From Haematococcus lacustris (lineage: Eukaryota > Chlorophyta > Chlorophyceae > Chlamydomonadales > Haematococcaceae): DNA of 64,000 bases. Below, in pieces: positions 1 to 11,300 of the stretch (the stretch's first letter is position 1; every line of letters starts with the position of its first letter). The stretch spans positions 736,096 to 800,095 of the forward strand of contig JASKMD010000018.1 in the NCBI GenBank assembly GCA_030144725.1. The letters are read 5' to 3'. The notes under the pieces were generated by a model. The model was not told the DNA's origin. It saw only the letters and a list, made by a program, of their open reading frames with translations, and did not search any database. A program made the translations under genes and the position numbers.

Positions 1-185
1 CCACACCTCCTCCACACCTCCTCCACACCTCCATCCTTCCTCTTGTCCGTCCCTCCCTCCCTCTTCCCTCCTCCTCACCCTCCATCTTCTCATTCTCCTC
101 CCCACCCTCTCCTCTTCTTATTCTCCTCCCCTTCTCATTCTCCTCCTCCTCCTGCCTGGTGGTTCCTGTTCCCTGCTCTCTCCAG
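1..185 (+). other. Pyrimidine-rich intron 5' of the first visible Atg11-like exon
   Basis: Almost pure C/T sequence with CTCCTCC runs, ending in a typical acceptor (TCTCCAG, 180-185). No coding potential is seen. It reads as the 3' part of an intron of the Atg11-like gene. Confidence 0.5.
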
Positions 186-3100
186 GTCATCCAGTCAGAC
201 CTAGCCGCAGCACAGCTGCTTGCAGCAGAGGCCTCGGCCGCCATTGCCACCGCACAGCTCCCCGGTCATCATGATATCACACTGCCACAAGGTGTGACCT
301 CTGGATTCTGACTAGTGTGATGACAAGCACAATTGCTGTTGGGGAGGAGATGTCGAAGGTTTTGGATATGCACATGAGTCTAGTCATATGCCCCTGACCC
401 TGACCCTGACCCTGCCCCTGCCCCTGCCCCTGCCCCTGCCCCTGCCCCTGCCCCTGCCTCTGATGCACCCCCTGACGGAGGCCCCTCCCCCTCCCGATCC
501 TTCCCTCACCCAGTTTATCAAGTCCTCTGCTCACCCTGCCTGTCGTACCACCTCCACCTCCACCTTTCCACAGCCCTGCTTCAAGCCTTGGACCAGGCCC
601 TGGCAGCCAGCACCCCTCCTCACCAGCACACCACCAGGGCCTTGCAGCTGGAGCGCCAGGCAGCCGACCTCGAGCAGCAGTGCCAGGCAGCCAAGCAAGC
701 AATGACGGCGGATGTGGTGGCACAGCTGCAGCAGATCTCTGCCCAGCAGGTGAGGCGGCCTGGAGCTGTGAGCAGCTGCAATCCGGGGTGTGGTGATGCA
801 AATGCTGATGCTGATGCGACTGTGGCTGTGTATGTGCAAATCAGCCATGTGTACCTCAACCCTATCTTTACCTAAGACCAAGCATCAATGCCCACAATGA
901 CATGCTCACACATCAGCATGATGCAGCTGTTCAACACAGCCATGTGCACCAAAGCCTTGACTTAACTTCATCCCAGCTTCAATTCATGCTCAGACACTCA
1001 CAACGTCCAGTCAGCATGCTGCATGGCATCAACGGAAAGGCTGAAGTGTGCTGCCGCCCTGCCTTTCCACTCACCCGCCTGCATGACTTGAACCCCTGAC
1101 CTCTGGCCTCAGAGCAAGATACGTGACCTCAAGGCGCGGCTCAAAGGCTATGAAGAGGTCAGTACTGCCCGCCTACCTGTCTGCCTGCTTGCCCTCTTGC
1201 CTTCCTTCAGCTGCCCTGACCCCTTGCCTGCCTGCCCTTCCACCAGTCACCCCCCCTGGCTGCTTACAACTGCCTACCCACCCACCTGCCACCCCCTTGC
1301 CCTCCTGCTGCTGCCTGTCCACCTGCCTTCCATGCCCCCCTGCCTGCTTGCAGCTGCTAGCTAAGCAAGATGCCGCCCTATCAGAACTGCGCAGCGTCGT
1401 AAAGCTGCCAGCTGCATACCGCGGATTGCTGGTGGAATGCGTGCGGCGCCGGGCTTGGCATGAGCTGTACTCCGCACAGGTCTGCTGCCCTGCACTAGGG
1501 TTTGCTGCTGCCCTGCACCAGGCTTTGCTGCTGCCCTGCACCAGGCTTTGCTGCTGCCCTGCACCAGGCTTTGCTGCTGCCCTGCACCAGGCTTTGCTGC
1601 TGCCCTGCACCAGGCTTTGCTGCTGCCCTGCACCAGGCTTTGCTGCTGCCCTGCACCAGGCTTTGCTGCTGCCCTGCACCAGGCTTTGCTGCTGCCCTGC
1701 ACCAGGCTTTGCTGCTGCCCTGCACCAGGCTTTGCTGCTGCCCTGCACCAGGCTTTGCTGCTGCCCTGCACCAGGCTTTGCTGCTGCCCTGCACCAGGCT
1801 TTGCTGCTGCCCTGCACCAGGCTTTGCTGCTGCCCTGCACCAGGCTTTGCTGCTGCCCTGCACCAGGCTTTGCTGCTGCCCTGCACCAGGCTTTGCTGCT
1901 GCCCTGCACCAGGCTTTGCTGCTGCCCTGCACCAGGCTTTGCTGCTGCCCTGCACCAGGCTTTGCTGCTGCCCTGCACCAGGCTTTGCTGCTGCCCTGCA
2001 CCAGGCTTTGCTGCTGCCCTGCACCAGGCTTTGCTGCTGCCCTGCACCAGGCTTTGCTGCTGCCCTGCACCAGGCTTTGCTGCTGCCCTGCACCAGGCTT
2101 TGCTGCTGCCCTGCACCAGGCTTTGCTGCTGCCCTGCACCAGGCTTTGCTGCTGCCCTGCACCAGGCTTTGCTGCTGCCCTGCACCAGGCTTTGCTGCTG
2201 CCCTGCACCAGGCTTTGCTGCTGCCCTGCACCAGGCTTTGCTGCTGCCCTGCACCAGGCTTTGCTGCTGCCCTGCACCAGGCTTTGCTGCTGCCCTGCAC
2301 CAGGCTTTGCTGCTGCCCTGCACCAGGCTTTGCTGCTGCCCTGCACCAAGCTTTGCTGCTGCCCTGCACCAAGCTTTGCTGCTGCCCTGCACCAGGCTTT
2401 GCTGCTGCCCTGCACCAGGCTTTGCTGCTGCCCTGCACCAAGCTTTGCTGCTGCCCTGCACCAGGCTTTGCTGCTGCCCTGCACCAGGCTTTGCTGCTGC
2501 CCTGCACCAGGCTTTGCTGCTGCCCTGCACCAGGCTTTGCTGCTGCCCTGCACCAGGCTTTGCTGCTGCCCTGCACCAGGCTTTGCTGCTGCCCTGCACC
2601 AGGCTTTGCTGCTGCCCTGCACCAGGCTTTGCTGCTGCCCTGCACCAGGCTTTGCTGCTGCCCTGCACCAGGCTTTGCTGCTGCCCTGCACCAGGCTTTG
2701 CTGCTGCCCTGCACCAGGCTTTGCTGCTGCCCTGCACCAGGCTTTGCTGCTGCCCTGCACCAGGCTTTGCTGCTGCCCTGCACCAGGCTTTGCTGCTGCC
2801 CTGCACCAGGCTTTGCTGCTGCCCTGCACCAGGCTTTGCTGCTGCCCTGCACCAGGCTTTGCTGCTGCCCTGCACCAGGCTTTGCTGCTGCCCTGCACCA
2901 GGCTTTGCTGCTGCCCTGCACCAGGCTTTGCTGCTGCCCTGCACCAAGCTTTGCTGCTGCCCTGCACCAGGCTTTGCTGCTGCCCTGTACCAGGCTTTGC
3001 TGCTGCCCTGCACCAGGCTTTGCTGCTGCCCTGCACCAGGCTTTGCTGCTGCCCTGCACCAGGCTTTGCTGCTGCCCTGCACCAGGCTTTGCTGCTGCCC

Positions 3101-6100
3101 TGCACCAGGCTTTGCTGCTGCCCTGCACCAGGCTTTGCTGCTGCCCTGCACCAGGCTTTGCTGCTGCCCTGCACCAGGCTTTGCTGCTGCCCTGCACCAG
3201 GCTTTGCTGCTGCCCTGCACCAGGCTTTGCTGCTGCCCTGCACCAGGCTTTGCTGCTGCCCTGCACCAGGCTTTGCTGCTGCCCTGCACCAGGCTTTGCT
3301 GCTGCCCTGCACCAGGCTTTGCTGCTGCCCTGCACCAGGCTTTGCTGCTGCCCTGCACCAGGCTTTGCTGCTGCCCTGCACCAGGCTTTGCTGCTGCCCT
3401 GCACCAGGCTTTGCTGCTGCCCTGCACCAGGCTTTGCTGCTGCCCTGCACCAGGCTTTGCTGCTGCCCTGCACCAAGCTTTGCTGCTGCCCTGTACTAGG
3501 CTTTGCTGCTGCCCTGTACTAGGCTTTTCCATGCAGGTTTGAGAGCTGTTTGTTGTCAGGTGGGAGGGTGCATTGTGTTGTGGGGCAGGGAAGAGCATGA
3601 GGGGATGGATGGGTGCTGGGTAGTCAGCATTGCCTGGTGGGTGTGTTCCTCCTTGTGCTTGCTTAAGCTCTGGTGGCCTGCTCGAGGCTACTGCTGATGC
3701 TGCCAAGTAGCCTGATGAGGCAATGGGCCTGCACTCAGGCTTGCAGGCTAGGGTGGACTGCAGGCGTCCAAGTTTGCTGAGCTGCTGGTAAAGCAGAGGG
3801 AGAAGGAGAGCGCTGTGAGGGAGGCGTTTGTGTACCAGGTAAGGGCATGGGCCAGGTGCCAGTCTGCCCTGCATAGCCATGAGAGACCCAGGTCTCAGGG
3901 AAGACTTCAGCTCCTGGAGCTGGAATGAATGTCTTAAACCATTACCACCTTGCATGGGAACATTAAATAATGCAGGAGGGGCCTTGAATCGGTTGCCTCT
4001 TCCAGTATGTTTTCATATTTGCCTTTCCCTCAGCCTGCAACCCTTCCGCCTGCACTTAAACTTCTTACCGTGGTTGCTTGCTGTTGTGTCACTCTCCTGT
4101 CTCACACCTTGCGGACCCCAATGAGCCCCCAGCTGCCCTGGCCGGCTGCAGGTGGAGAGGTACCTGCCACTGGAGCTGCTGCACAAGGCCGGGCTGCTGC
4201 CTGCTGAGCTGCCCTATCCCTCTGTCAGCGTGTCTGGCGCCCCACCCTCACTGGCCCTGCTCACCCTGCAGGACACCATCAGGGTCCCTCACCTTGGCCA
4301 CCCCCCACCCCCTCCGCTGCCTCACTCTTCCACGCCACTGGGTCACACCCCTGCCGGCATCACAACCACCAAGGGAGCCCACCAACCTGACACCTTGGCA
4401 CCACCCAACCAAACAATGGCCACGGACTCTGAACATGCAATGAGACCAGTTCAAGCTCAGGGGGCCATTGCGGCACCCCCCACCCCAACCCCCCTCGCCT
4501 CCGCCGCATCAACCAGTGCTGCTATCACGGCTTCCCTCATGGTCATGGCAGAGCTGCTTCATGCCCCTGCGCCCCAGTCAGGTGCTGCCCCTGCCGGCAG
4601 TGCCAGGGTCATATCAGAAGAAGGGACAGGCTCAGCAGCAGCAGGGGCAGCAGGGGCAGCAGCAGCAGCAGGGGGGGTTGGCAGTGAGAGTAGCCAGAGC
4701 AGTAGGGGTGCGGCTCCCCCCTCCCCTTCCCCCCTGCTGCTGGACCTGCCCGCCCCTACCAGCATGCCTCAGCTAGAGCTGGACAACGCCCGGCTGCGCT
4801 CGGAGCTGGCCACTCTCATGGCGGTCGCCTGTGCCCGCGAGCTAGCAGCAGCAGCCCCCACTGGTACCTTAGCCTGGCCAGGCGGGGGCGGAGACGGAGG
4901 GGTGGGCGGGCTTGGGGCAACTGCAGGAGGGGCCGGGGCAGCCCTTGGGGTAGGCAGGGCAGCGTCCCTGGCTGCTGCCCCAGGCCCGCTGATGTCAGAC
5001 TTGGCAGGCATGCAGCATGCTGCATCTATGCGTCTACCAGCTGCACAGCGCCACTCCACCCCAACTCAGCTCGCCAGCCTGGCAGCCTCCCCGCCCGCTG
5101 GATGTCTGACTGCCGCCTCTCAGCTACGGTTGGGAAGCAGCCCAAGGGAAAGTTCGACAGTCCAAGCTATGCTCGGCTCTAGCACGCCTTTCAGTCCGGT
5201 GACTGGGACACCACCTGCGATTGCAGCGCAAAGCTCCGATTTGTCCCCATCTCCCGAGGCTGTACATGACATGTCACCGCCGACGGGGGTGCGGCAGAGA
5301 CACGCGTTATCCGGTGACTTGTCCCGCAGTGGCAGCGCAACAGGGCATGCCGGGTCGCGGGGGTTGTTAACAACTGGGCCAAGCGCGCTGCTTGGCCGTG
5401 TCAGGGATCCTGGCGCGGAGTTGCAGGCATCGCTACAGCGTGCTCTGGACATGAAGGCAGAGTACTGCACGAAGCTCGAGCAAGAGGTGCGAGGAACGAG
5501 CGGCGCACATCCACGTGAAATGAAATTGACCGGCGTTCAGTTTTACCCAAATTCACGGGCAGGCCTCAGATCGTGTTGTGGCTTGTCATGCTGTCACGCA
5601 GATCTGCGCCCTCAGCGCCCGCAGCTCAAGCTACGAAGAGCGCATCAGTCAGTTGGAGGCTGGAATGCGCATTTACCGCCAGCAAATGGTGGATGCGCAG
5701 CAGCAGCTCGCCGCGCAGCAGCACCAGCGACTGCAATCGCAACTGCCACAACCGCCGCAAGTCAACGACTCATCGCGCCCAGCCACAGCTAGTCTCAGGG
5801 AAGCTGATTTTGACCTACTTCCACCTACACACAATCCAGCCGTCCATCCGAGCCTGTCGGGACTCACCAGCCTCCTCTCCCCTACCTCCCAATCCACTCA
5901 AGACATTCAGGCATTGACTGTGCACTGCACCCTCCTGGGAACGCAGCAGCACAGCCTGTCCCCTATGCCCCGATGTACTGCTGCTGCTGCTGCTGCTCAG
6001 CCTGCCTCGGACCAGGCACCACCAACAGGAACTTCCCCCTCCTACCTTCCACAGCCGCCCTACCAGGAGCAGCAGCAGCTAGGACAGCAGCAGCAAGAGC

Positions 6101-6223
6101 AGCAGCAGCCATCGTCGATACAATCGATCGAACGCCAGCTACATCCACACGTGTCATATCAGCAACAGCAGCAGCAGCACGTCCCACAACAGCATCACTA
6201 CACCCAACATCACCAACACCAAT

Positions 6224-6262
<39 letters not shown>

Positions 6263-7324
6263 TTGGGGACGTGCTGCCAGCCTGGCGCCAGGAGCTGTGC
6301 GCTGCCGTCCAAGGCCTGGGCCCCATCGCCCTGGCCGCCCTCAGTAGCCAGGGTTCTACCCCCACACCCACCCCTCCTCCTGCCCCAGACACCCAGGGCA
6401 GCTCCCAGGGCAGCAGGAGCAGCAGCAGCAGCAGCACTCCACCCCCCTGCCCCCTCCCATCACCGGGACCTTTGCCTCCCCTCCCCTCAACACCCATGCC
6501 CTCAAGCCCAGTCCCTAGGCTCCGGCCACCTGCCCCTGGCGTGCCTAATCAGGCCATGGCTCCTGCTGATAGTATGCATGCTGCAGCGGAGCGTCTGGGC
6601 CGTGACACCCACGCAGCAGCCGCCGCTGCCTCTGCCGCTGCCGCCGTCGCCGCAGCAGCAGCAGTGGTCCCTACAGTGGCTGTGGACCCCCACACACGCC
6701 CCATGGCTGGTGTAGGGCTAGGCAATGGGTGTAGCCAAGAGCTATGCAGTGGCGCAGGCAGTGACAGGCCTGACACTGGACCCACAGCTCCAGCTGGCGC
6801 GGAGGCCGGAGCAAGGGCAGGTATGGGTGCAGGCAGTCAAGCAGGCCAGGGCGGCCGGCAGGGGGCCTGTGACACAGGATGTGGTGAAGAGCATCAGGGT
6901 GCAGCCACTGAGCAGCAAGCAGCAGCAGCAGCAGCAGCAACAGCACGTCTGGACTTAGAGCAGGTGCAGGGGCAGGTGCAGGGGCAGGGCCAAGGGGGGT
7001 AAGCAAGAGCCTGGGGCAGATGACATCTACAGCCATGCCGTGGCCAGCCAGGTGATGAGCAGCCACATGGCAGGCAGCCGGGTAGCTGCTAGCCAGGTCA
7101 CAGCTGGACAGGGTCTTGAGTTAGGAGGGCCGAGCGCTAAGCAGGCAAGGGGGTCGAGAAGAGGGGCAGGGGAGGGGGCAGCTGGGGAGGAGGCCCCGGG
7201 ACCAGTGTCCTTTACCCCGCGAGGCGTGTTTGACGTTGTCGATGCCCCCGACGACGACGACGACCCAGACGACGTGTTGCAAGCCGGGCCCACATCCTAT
7301 CGTCGCGCCCTGGAGCGCCACTAG
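186..7324 (+). CDS. Atg11/FIP200-like autophagy scaffold protein, 3' part of gene (5' end outside window)
   Basis: Exons inferred from splice sites and continuous phase: 186-291, 574-749, 1113-1157, 1354-1479, 3764-3838, 4152-5486, 5602-6998 and 7048-7324 (stop TAG at 7322). The early exons are heptad-rich coiled coil. Exons 4-6 join to give LPAAYRGLLVECVRRRAW, then KQREKESAVREAF, then VERYLPLELLHKAGL. This matches the conserved block of plant Atg11 and metazoan FIP200 (a P.aYR.CL.E.vRRR region, then RE.E..RR..F, then YLP..LL...GL). In those families the protein scaffolds the Atg1/ULK1 kinase complex and recruits selective-autophagy receptors. After this block comes a long Ala/Pro/Ser/Gln-rich disordered region, a second coiled coil around 5420-5720 and a polyGln run at 6228-6261. 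No C-terminal claw domain was recognised. The last join needs a 49-nt intron (6999-7047, GTAAGC...CCAG), which is short, so an indel in the repeat-rich tail is the alternative. The 3' end of a preceding exon probably lies in the pyrimidine-rich DNA before base 186. Confidence 0.62.
391..462 (+). repeat. Hexamer repeat (CCCTGA then CCCCTG) in an intron
   Basis: About three CCCTGA units followed by about nine CCCCTG units within the 292-573 intron. CCCCTG is the complement-strand form of the GGGGCA hexamer that reappears at 15405, 30158 and 62360. Confidence 0.85.
1497..3530 (+). repeat. 23-bp tandem repeat array, about 88 copies, in an intron of the Atg11-like gene
   Basis: The unit is CTTTGCTGCTG + CCCTGCACCAGG. 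Copies are nearly identical. Rare variants change CACCAGG to CACCAAG, creating HindIII sites near 2348, 2371, 2440, 2946 and 3475, or change GCAC to GTAC/GTACT near 2986, 3493 and 3516. Because 23 is not a multiple of 3 and the unit lacks stops, all six frames stay open for about 2 kb. The long predicted proteins there are therefore artefacts. The array lies in the intron 1480-3763. Each unit ends in a pyrimidine-rich stretch plus CACCAG, resembling a 3' splice site. Confidence 0.95.
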
Positions 7325-7569
7325 CTTCACGCCCCAGGCCGGCTGACACTTGCGGGGCCACGTGCGAGGCCACTGCGGAAACCTCGGCACCATGGAGCAC
7401 TACTAGGTGTCTTGAAACCCTTTGCGTTCGAGCACTGTGCAGCTCATTGCCTGCCGGAACTCAACAACACATGGGCCATGAGATGATGTACGGGAATGCA
7501 TCAAGACAGTGGCTTAGTGTAAGTACGCGCCTCTAGGGTTAGGGTTACACGTGTCGTCCCTTCGTGTCG

Positions 7570-7580
7570 TGTAATGTGTA
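7570..7580 (+). terminator. Probable polyadenylation signal (TGTAA twice) of the Atg11-like gene
   Basis: TGTAA at 7570 and 7576, about 250 bases after the stop codon. TGTAA is the established poly(A) signal of chlamydomonadalean algae. The assignment is by position only. Confidence 0.4.
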
Positions 7581-8159
7581 ATGGCAGTGGTGCGGATCTG
7601 CATCTGGATCTCCTCTGGATCTCCTCAAAGGAGTCCCCATGCAAGTTGATGATCTGAACTGGTAGTGGTGCTCACTGTCCTGACATGCCTGGCTCCAACT
7701 TCTAGACAAACTGCGACATTCCAAGTCTCCAGTCCGTTCCGGACACTTGTAACCCCCCTTGACCGCTATGGCCACACGCTGCACTTGGAATTTAGGCCAG
7801 GCAGCGCAGCTAGGCCCACATTTGAAGCGTGCTACCTGAGTAGGAAAAGCACGTATGTATGCGATCTTGCCAAGCATGCGTGAGCTTGAACGCCACAACA
7901 TCCGCAAGTCACAATCACGTTCTCACCACCCGCTCATGGCGGCCCATGCACTCATTAGCTCATGACCCGAGTCGAGCCCGGGTCGAAGTCGCCGCCCTAC
8001 TAATCCGCTGCGGAGCATATCACAACCTGTGATTCACGCTGCGGGTGGCCTGGTCATTTACCGCCCGAAATGTTCGTACGGCCATCGCCCTGTTTAAGCC
8101 TGTTTCGTCCTTACTTGGTCGCACTTATCTGCGGGTGTCCGCTGTCGACCTAGACACGC

Positions 8160-8311
8160 TGTGGGACAGCAACAAGCACAGCGGTGGGCTGGCGTGGCGC
8201 TCTCCCCCGCCGCTGCTGTGCAGGCCATTCTCTCGGCTTTTTGCAGGCCCAGTTGCATCCCTTCTGCTGGGCTCCCCTTACTCCCGGCAGCACAGCAGGC
8301 ACACCAGCTTG
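8160..8311 (+). promoter_or_regulatory. Conserved 5' flank or leader shared by both helicase-nuclease genes
   Basis: This stretch aligns with 24150-24293 upstream of copy 2: shared blocks include GGCGT.GC.CT.TCCCCGCC, then TGCAGGCCA, then GCACAGCAGGC. In both it directly precedes the chosen ATG. A short frame (about GVALSPAAA.QA.L.AF) is conserved but hits a stop in copy 2. I therefore read it as transcribed leader or promoter-proximal DNA, though an upstream coding exon is not excluded. Confidence 0.3.
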
Positions 8312-11300
8312 ATGTTTTCTATCAGAGCATTCTCACCTGGGGCAGTGAGGTTCAACAGGGCCGTGGTGGCTAGCATACCTAAGCGCCTGGCTGGTCTGGG
8401 CACCTCCCCCTGGTTGCCCCTCCCCCTATTTCCACGCCTCAGTGTTCCTAATGCACCCCCCACCTCCCCCCATCAGGTCAGGGCTGTGGGCTGTGCCGCT
8501 GCGACTGCTGCCTCCGCACCCTGTCCCCAACCTCAAGGATCACACACCCCTCTCAGTGAGGCCCAGCAGCAGGCTCCGGAGGCGTCCAAGGCCACAGGCC
8601 GAGCGGCAGCTAGGCAATCAGGCAGGCTTGACCCAGTGGCCAGCAGCACCACCACCATCAAGACAAGGACTAGGCGAAAAGCGGCCAGCAGCGGCATCAG
8701 CGGCCATGACAGCAGCAACGACAGCAGCAGCATGGACCCTGCACTGATGCTGGTGTGTAGCACAAAGGTTGGCCGGCGGCGCCAGTCAAGCACGAGTGAG
8801 CACAGCAGTGACGGCATCAGCCCTAGTCTGGTACGCACCACCACCACCCGCAGGAGAGTAGTTCAGCCTGAGGGTGACGCTGACCCCATCAACACCCCAG
8901 CGGTTAGACGCAGGAAGGCGGCAGCCACCACCACCAGCAGCACCACCGCCACCACCAGCACCAGCAGCAGCAGGAGCAGCAGCAGCAGGAGCAGCACCAG
9001 CAGCAGCAGGGCCCTTGCAGCTGGTACCACCACCAGCAAAGTGCGACAAAGCAGAACTGTGGCGGCTCCTACCCTCCCAGCCCCTCCCACCAGCGCATCC
9101 CATTCGGCGCTTGTGCGGCAGAGAAGGGCTGTGGCGGATCCTCCCCTCCCAGCCCCTCCCTCCAGCCCCGACCAATCTGCCTCCACACGGGTGCATCAGC
9201 CGCTTGAGGTGGAACACCGCCCTCCATCACATGGTGGTCACAGCCTGGCCCCTGGCAAACAAAGTCCCGCCCCTTCCGCCTCCACCACCACGACACTAAA
9301 CACTGACCGCCTGTCGCAGCAGCAGCAAGGTGCGGAGAGGTTGTTGGTGTGCGAGCCAAGTCCCAATTACTGTCAGCTGTCACCCAGCAGCAGTTGACCC
9401 GCGACGCAGCAGCAGCGACAGCTGAGCTTGCAGGGATCAGCAGCTTACCACGTCCTGTTGGTTTGACTTCAACCCACCCTCTTGCGCCTAAGCCCATCCC
9501 CAACCTTCTTGCCCCATGCTGGCACTGATGCTGCTGCTGCTGCTGCTGCTTCACCCTCCCCCACAGATCTTGTGAACGACCCGGCCCGTGCCAAGCTGAT
9601 CCAGGCAGTGGCAGGCAGTGGCAAGACGGAGGTGCTGGTGCACATCGCCCTCAAGGCGGCACGGGAGGGGACCAACGTGCTGTTCGTCACCAAAGTGAGC
9701 AGCTGGAAGACTTGATGGGCACTGACCAGGGGGCGCACCTGCATGGCCCTCACACCTGCCTGCCGGCTTGCCTGCCCGCCTGCCCGCCTGCCCGCCTGCC
9801 TGCCTGCCTGCCCGCCTGCCTGCCTGCCTGCCCGCCTGCCTGCCTCCTAAACTGCCATGAGCCTAACAGCCTGCTTGTTTGAAGGCAGGTGGCTAACACC
9901 TCAATGCATCTGCAGCCATGAATCGTGTTGGCCTGAGTTTGGTTATCAGTACCACACACTCTATTGCTACCTGCTCCTCACACCTCCAGGTCAGCAGTGT
10001 GACCTTTGAGATTATGAACCGTTTGAAAAGTCACTTGGATGTTGCTCAGTTTGGCAAGTCCGGCAACCATTACTACCACAGGCTGCACAGCTCAGGAGCA
10101 GTCATTGAGGTGAGGGCCTGAGGTGAGAGGTCAAAGAGCCAGTGATGTCGTTTCCTCACTTTATGTCTAGATGACTGGGCAGGTGTGGTGTTCAAGTCCA
10201 CATGTGGCCAGTGTATGGTGTGCTTGGCTGCTTCCATTCGACTGCCTCATGCCCTGGGCTGCTGTCATGTAACCATGGGCATCAGTGTTTCACTATTGCG
10301 GTAGGTCACACCTGTCACTATGTGTTTTACTATTGCGGTAGGTCACATCTGTCACTATGTCTTGCCAGCTGGCCGTTAAACAGCCTGATAATCAAAGCTC
10401 GATGGCTTTTGACTTGGTGATGTGTTGCCCCACTGACCCTGACCCTTCTCTCAGGTGGCCAACTATGATGCCATGGTTCACACTCAATTGCTGCAGCGGC
10501 AGCTAGGCCTACAAGGCTGGCTGCAGCAGTATGGGGACGCCTACTCTCGCAAAGCAGAGTGAGTGTCTACCCTTCACACCTCCCTCTCTATGACAACACC
10601 ACACCATGAGATCTGATGATTGGAGGACAGTCTATACACGGTCACGGCTAGAACCTAGCCCATAACCTCTGCCAGGAACTCTTGCCTGGCTGCCCACCCC
10701 TTGGCATGTTTACTCATCGCTGTTACAGGCAGAGCTCCCTTATCAATTGCTCAGTGCACTCGCTGTAGCTAGCCCACCAAATCATCGGTAACATTGTATC
10801 AAGAGGCTGTATGGGAAGGGGCCTTTGTAGTCTTACACCAATGACACAGATCCTTCAACATACTAATGTGCATCAGCACGGTCTGCAATGGTCTGGCTTG
10901 CAGGCGGCTGTGTGAGCTGGTGAGGTCAGGAGACGTGACCCAGCTGATGATGCAGTTCCCAAAAGGCACCCCGGCTGGCATGGTGCTGGTGGACGAGATG
11001 CAGGTGGGTGGGCTGTGTCAACACCGTGTTACAGACCCGGGTTCAAATCCCAGTCATCCCTACACTCCGACCGGGGTTCAAATCCCAGCCACCCCTTGAC
11101 TCTGACCCGGGTCCAGCTTGACATGGAGAGGGGATGACGACATGAACTACAGGCAGGCGTAGACTCAGGTCAGGGCAAGGTAAAAAGGTCTTATTTAGGA
11201 CTCTTATGCATATTGCTGTCATGCTGTTACTGCTGCTGACAGTATGCTTGTGGCTGCTGCTGTGGCAATGTCGACCATGAGGCTATTCTGAGTTGGTGAT

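Larger units (their letters stand above)
7325..8311. other. Intergenic region between the Atg11-like gene and helicase-nuclease copy 1
   Basis: No coding sequence supported. It starts with the 3' UTR of the Atg11-like gene, including two TGTAA motifs at 7570-7580. The last ~150 bases resemble the region just upstream of helicase copy 2. Confidence 0.5.

Noticed and set aside
1060..1105. B-box-like GGGGTTCAAGTC on the minus strand as a tRNA gene
   Set aside because: No A-box at the right distance and no stems.
1123..3955. Six long open frames over 1.1-4.0 kb
   Set aside because: Produced by a stop-free 23-bp unit in all frames; only small true exons (1113-1157, 1354-1479, 3764-3838) fit splice phases.
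7524..7538. AGGGTTAGGGTT resembling telomere repeat
   Set aside because: Only about two units; too short for an interstitial telomere tract.
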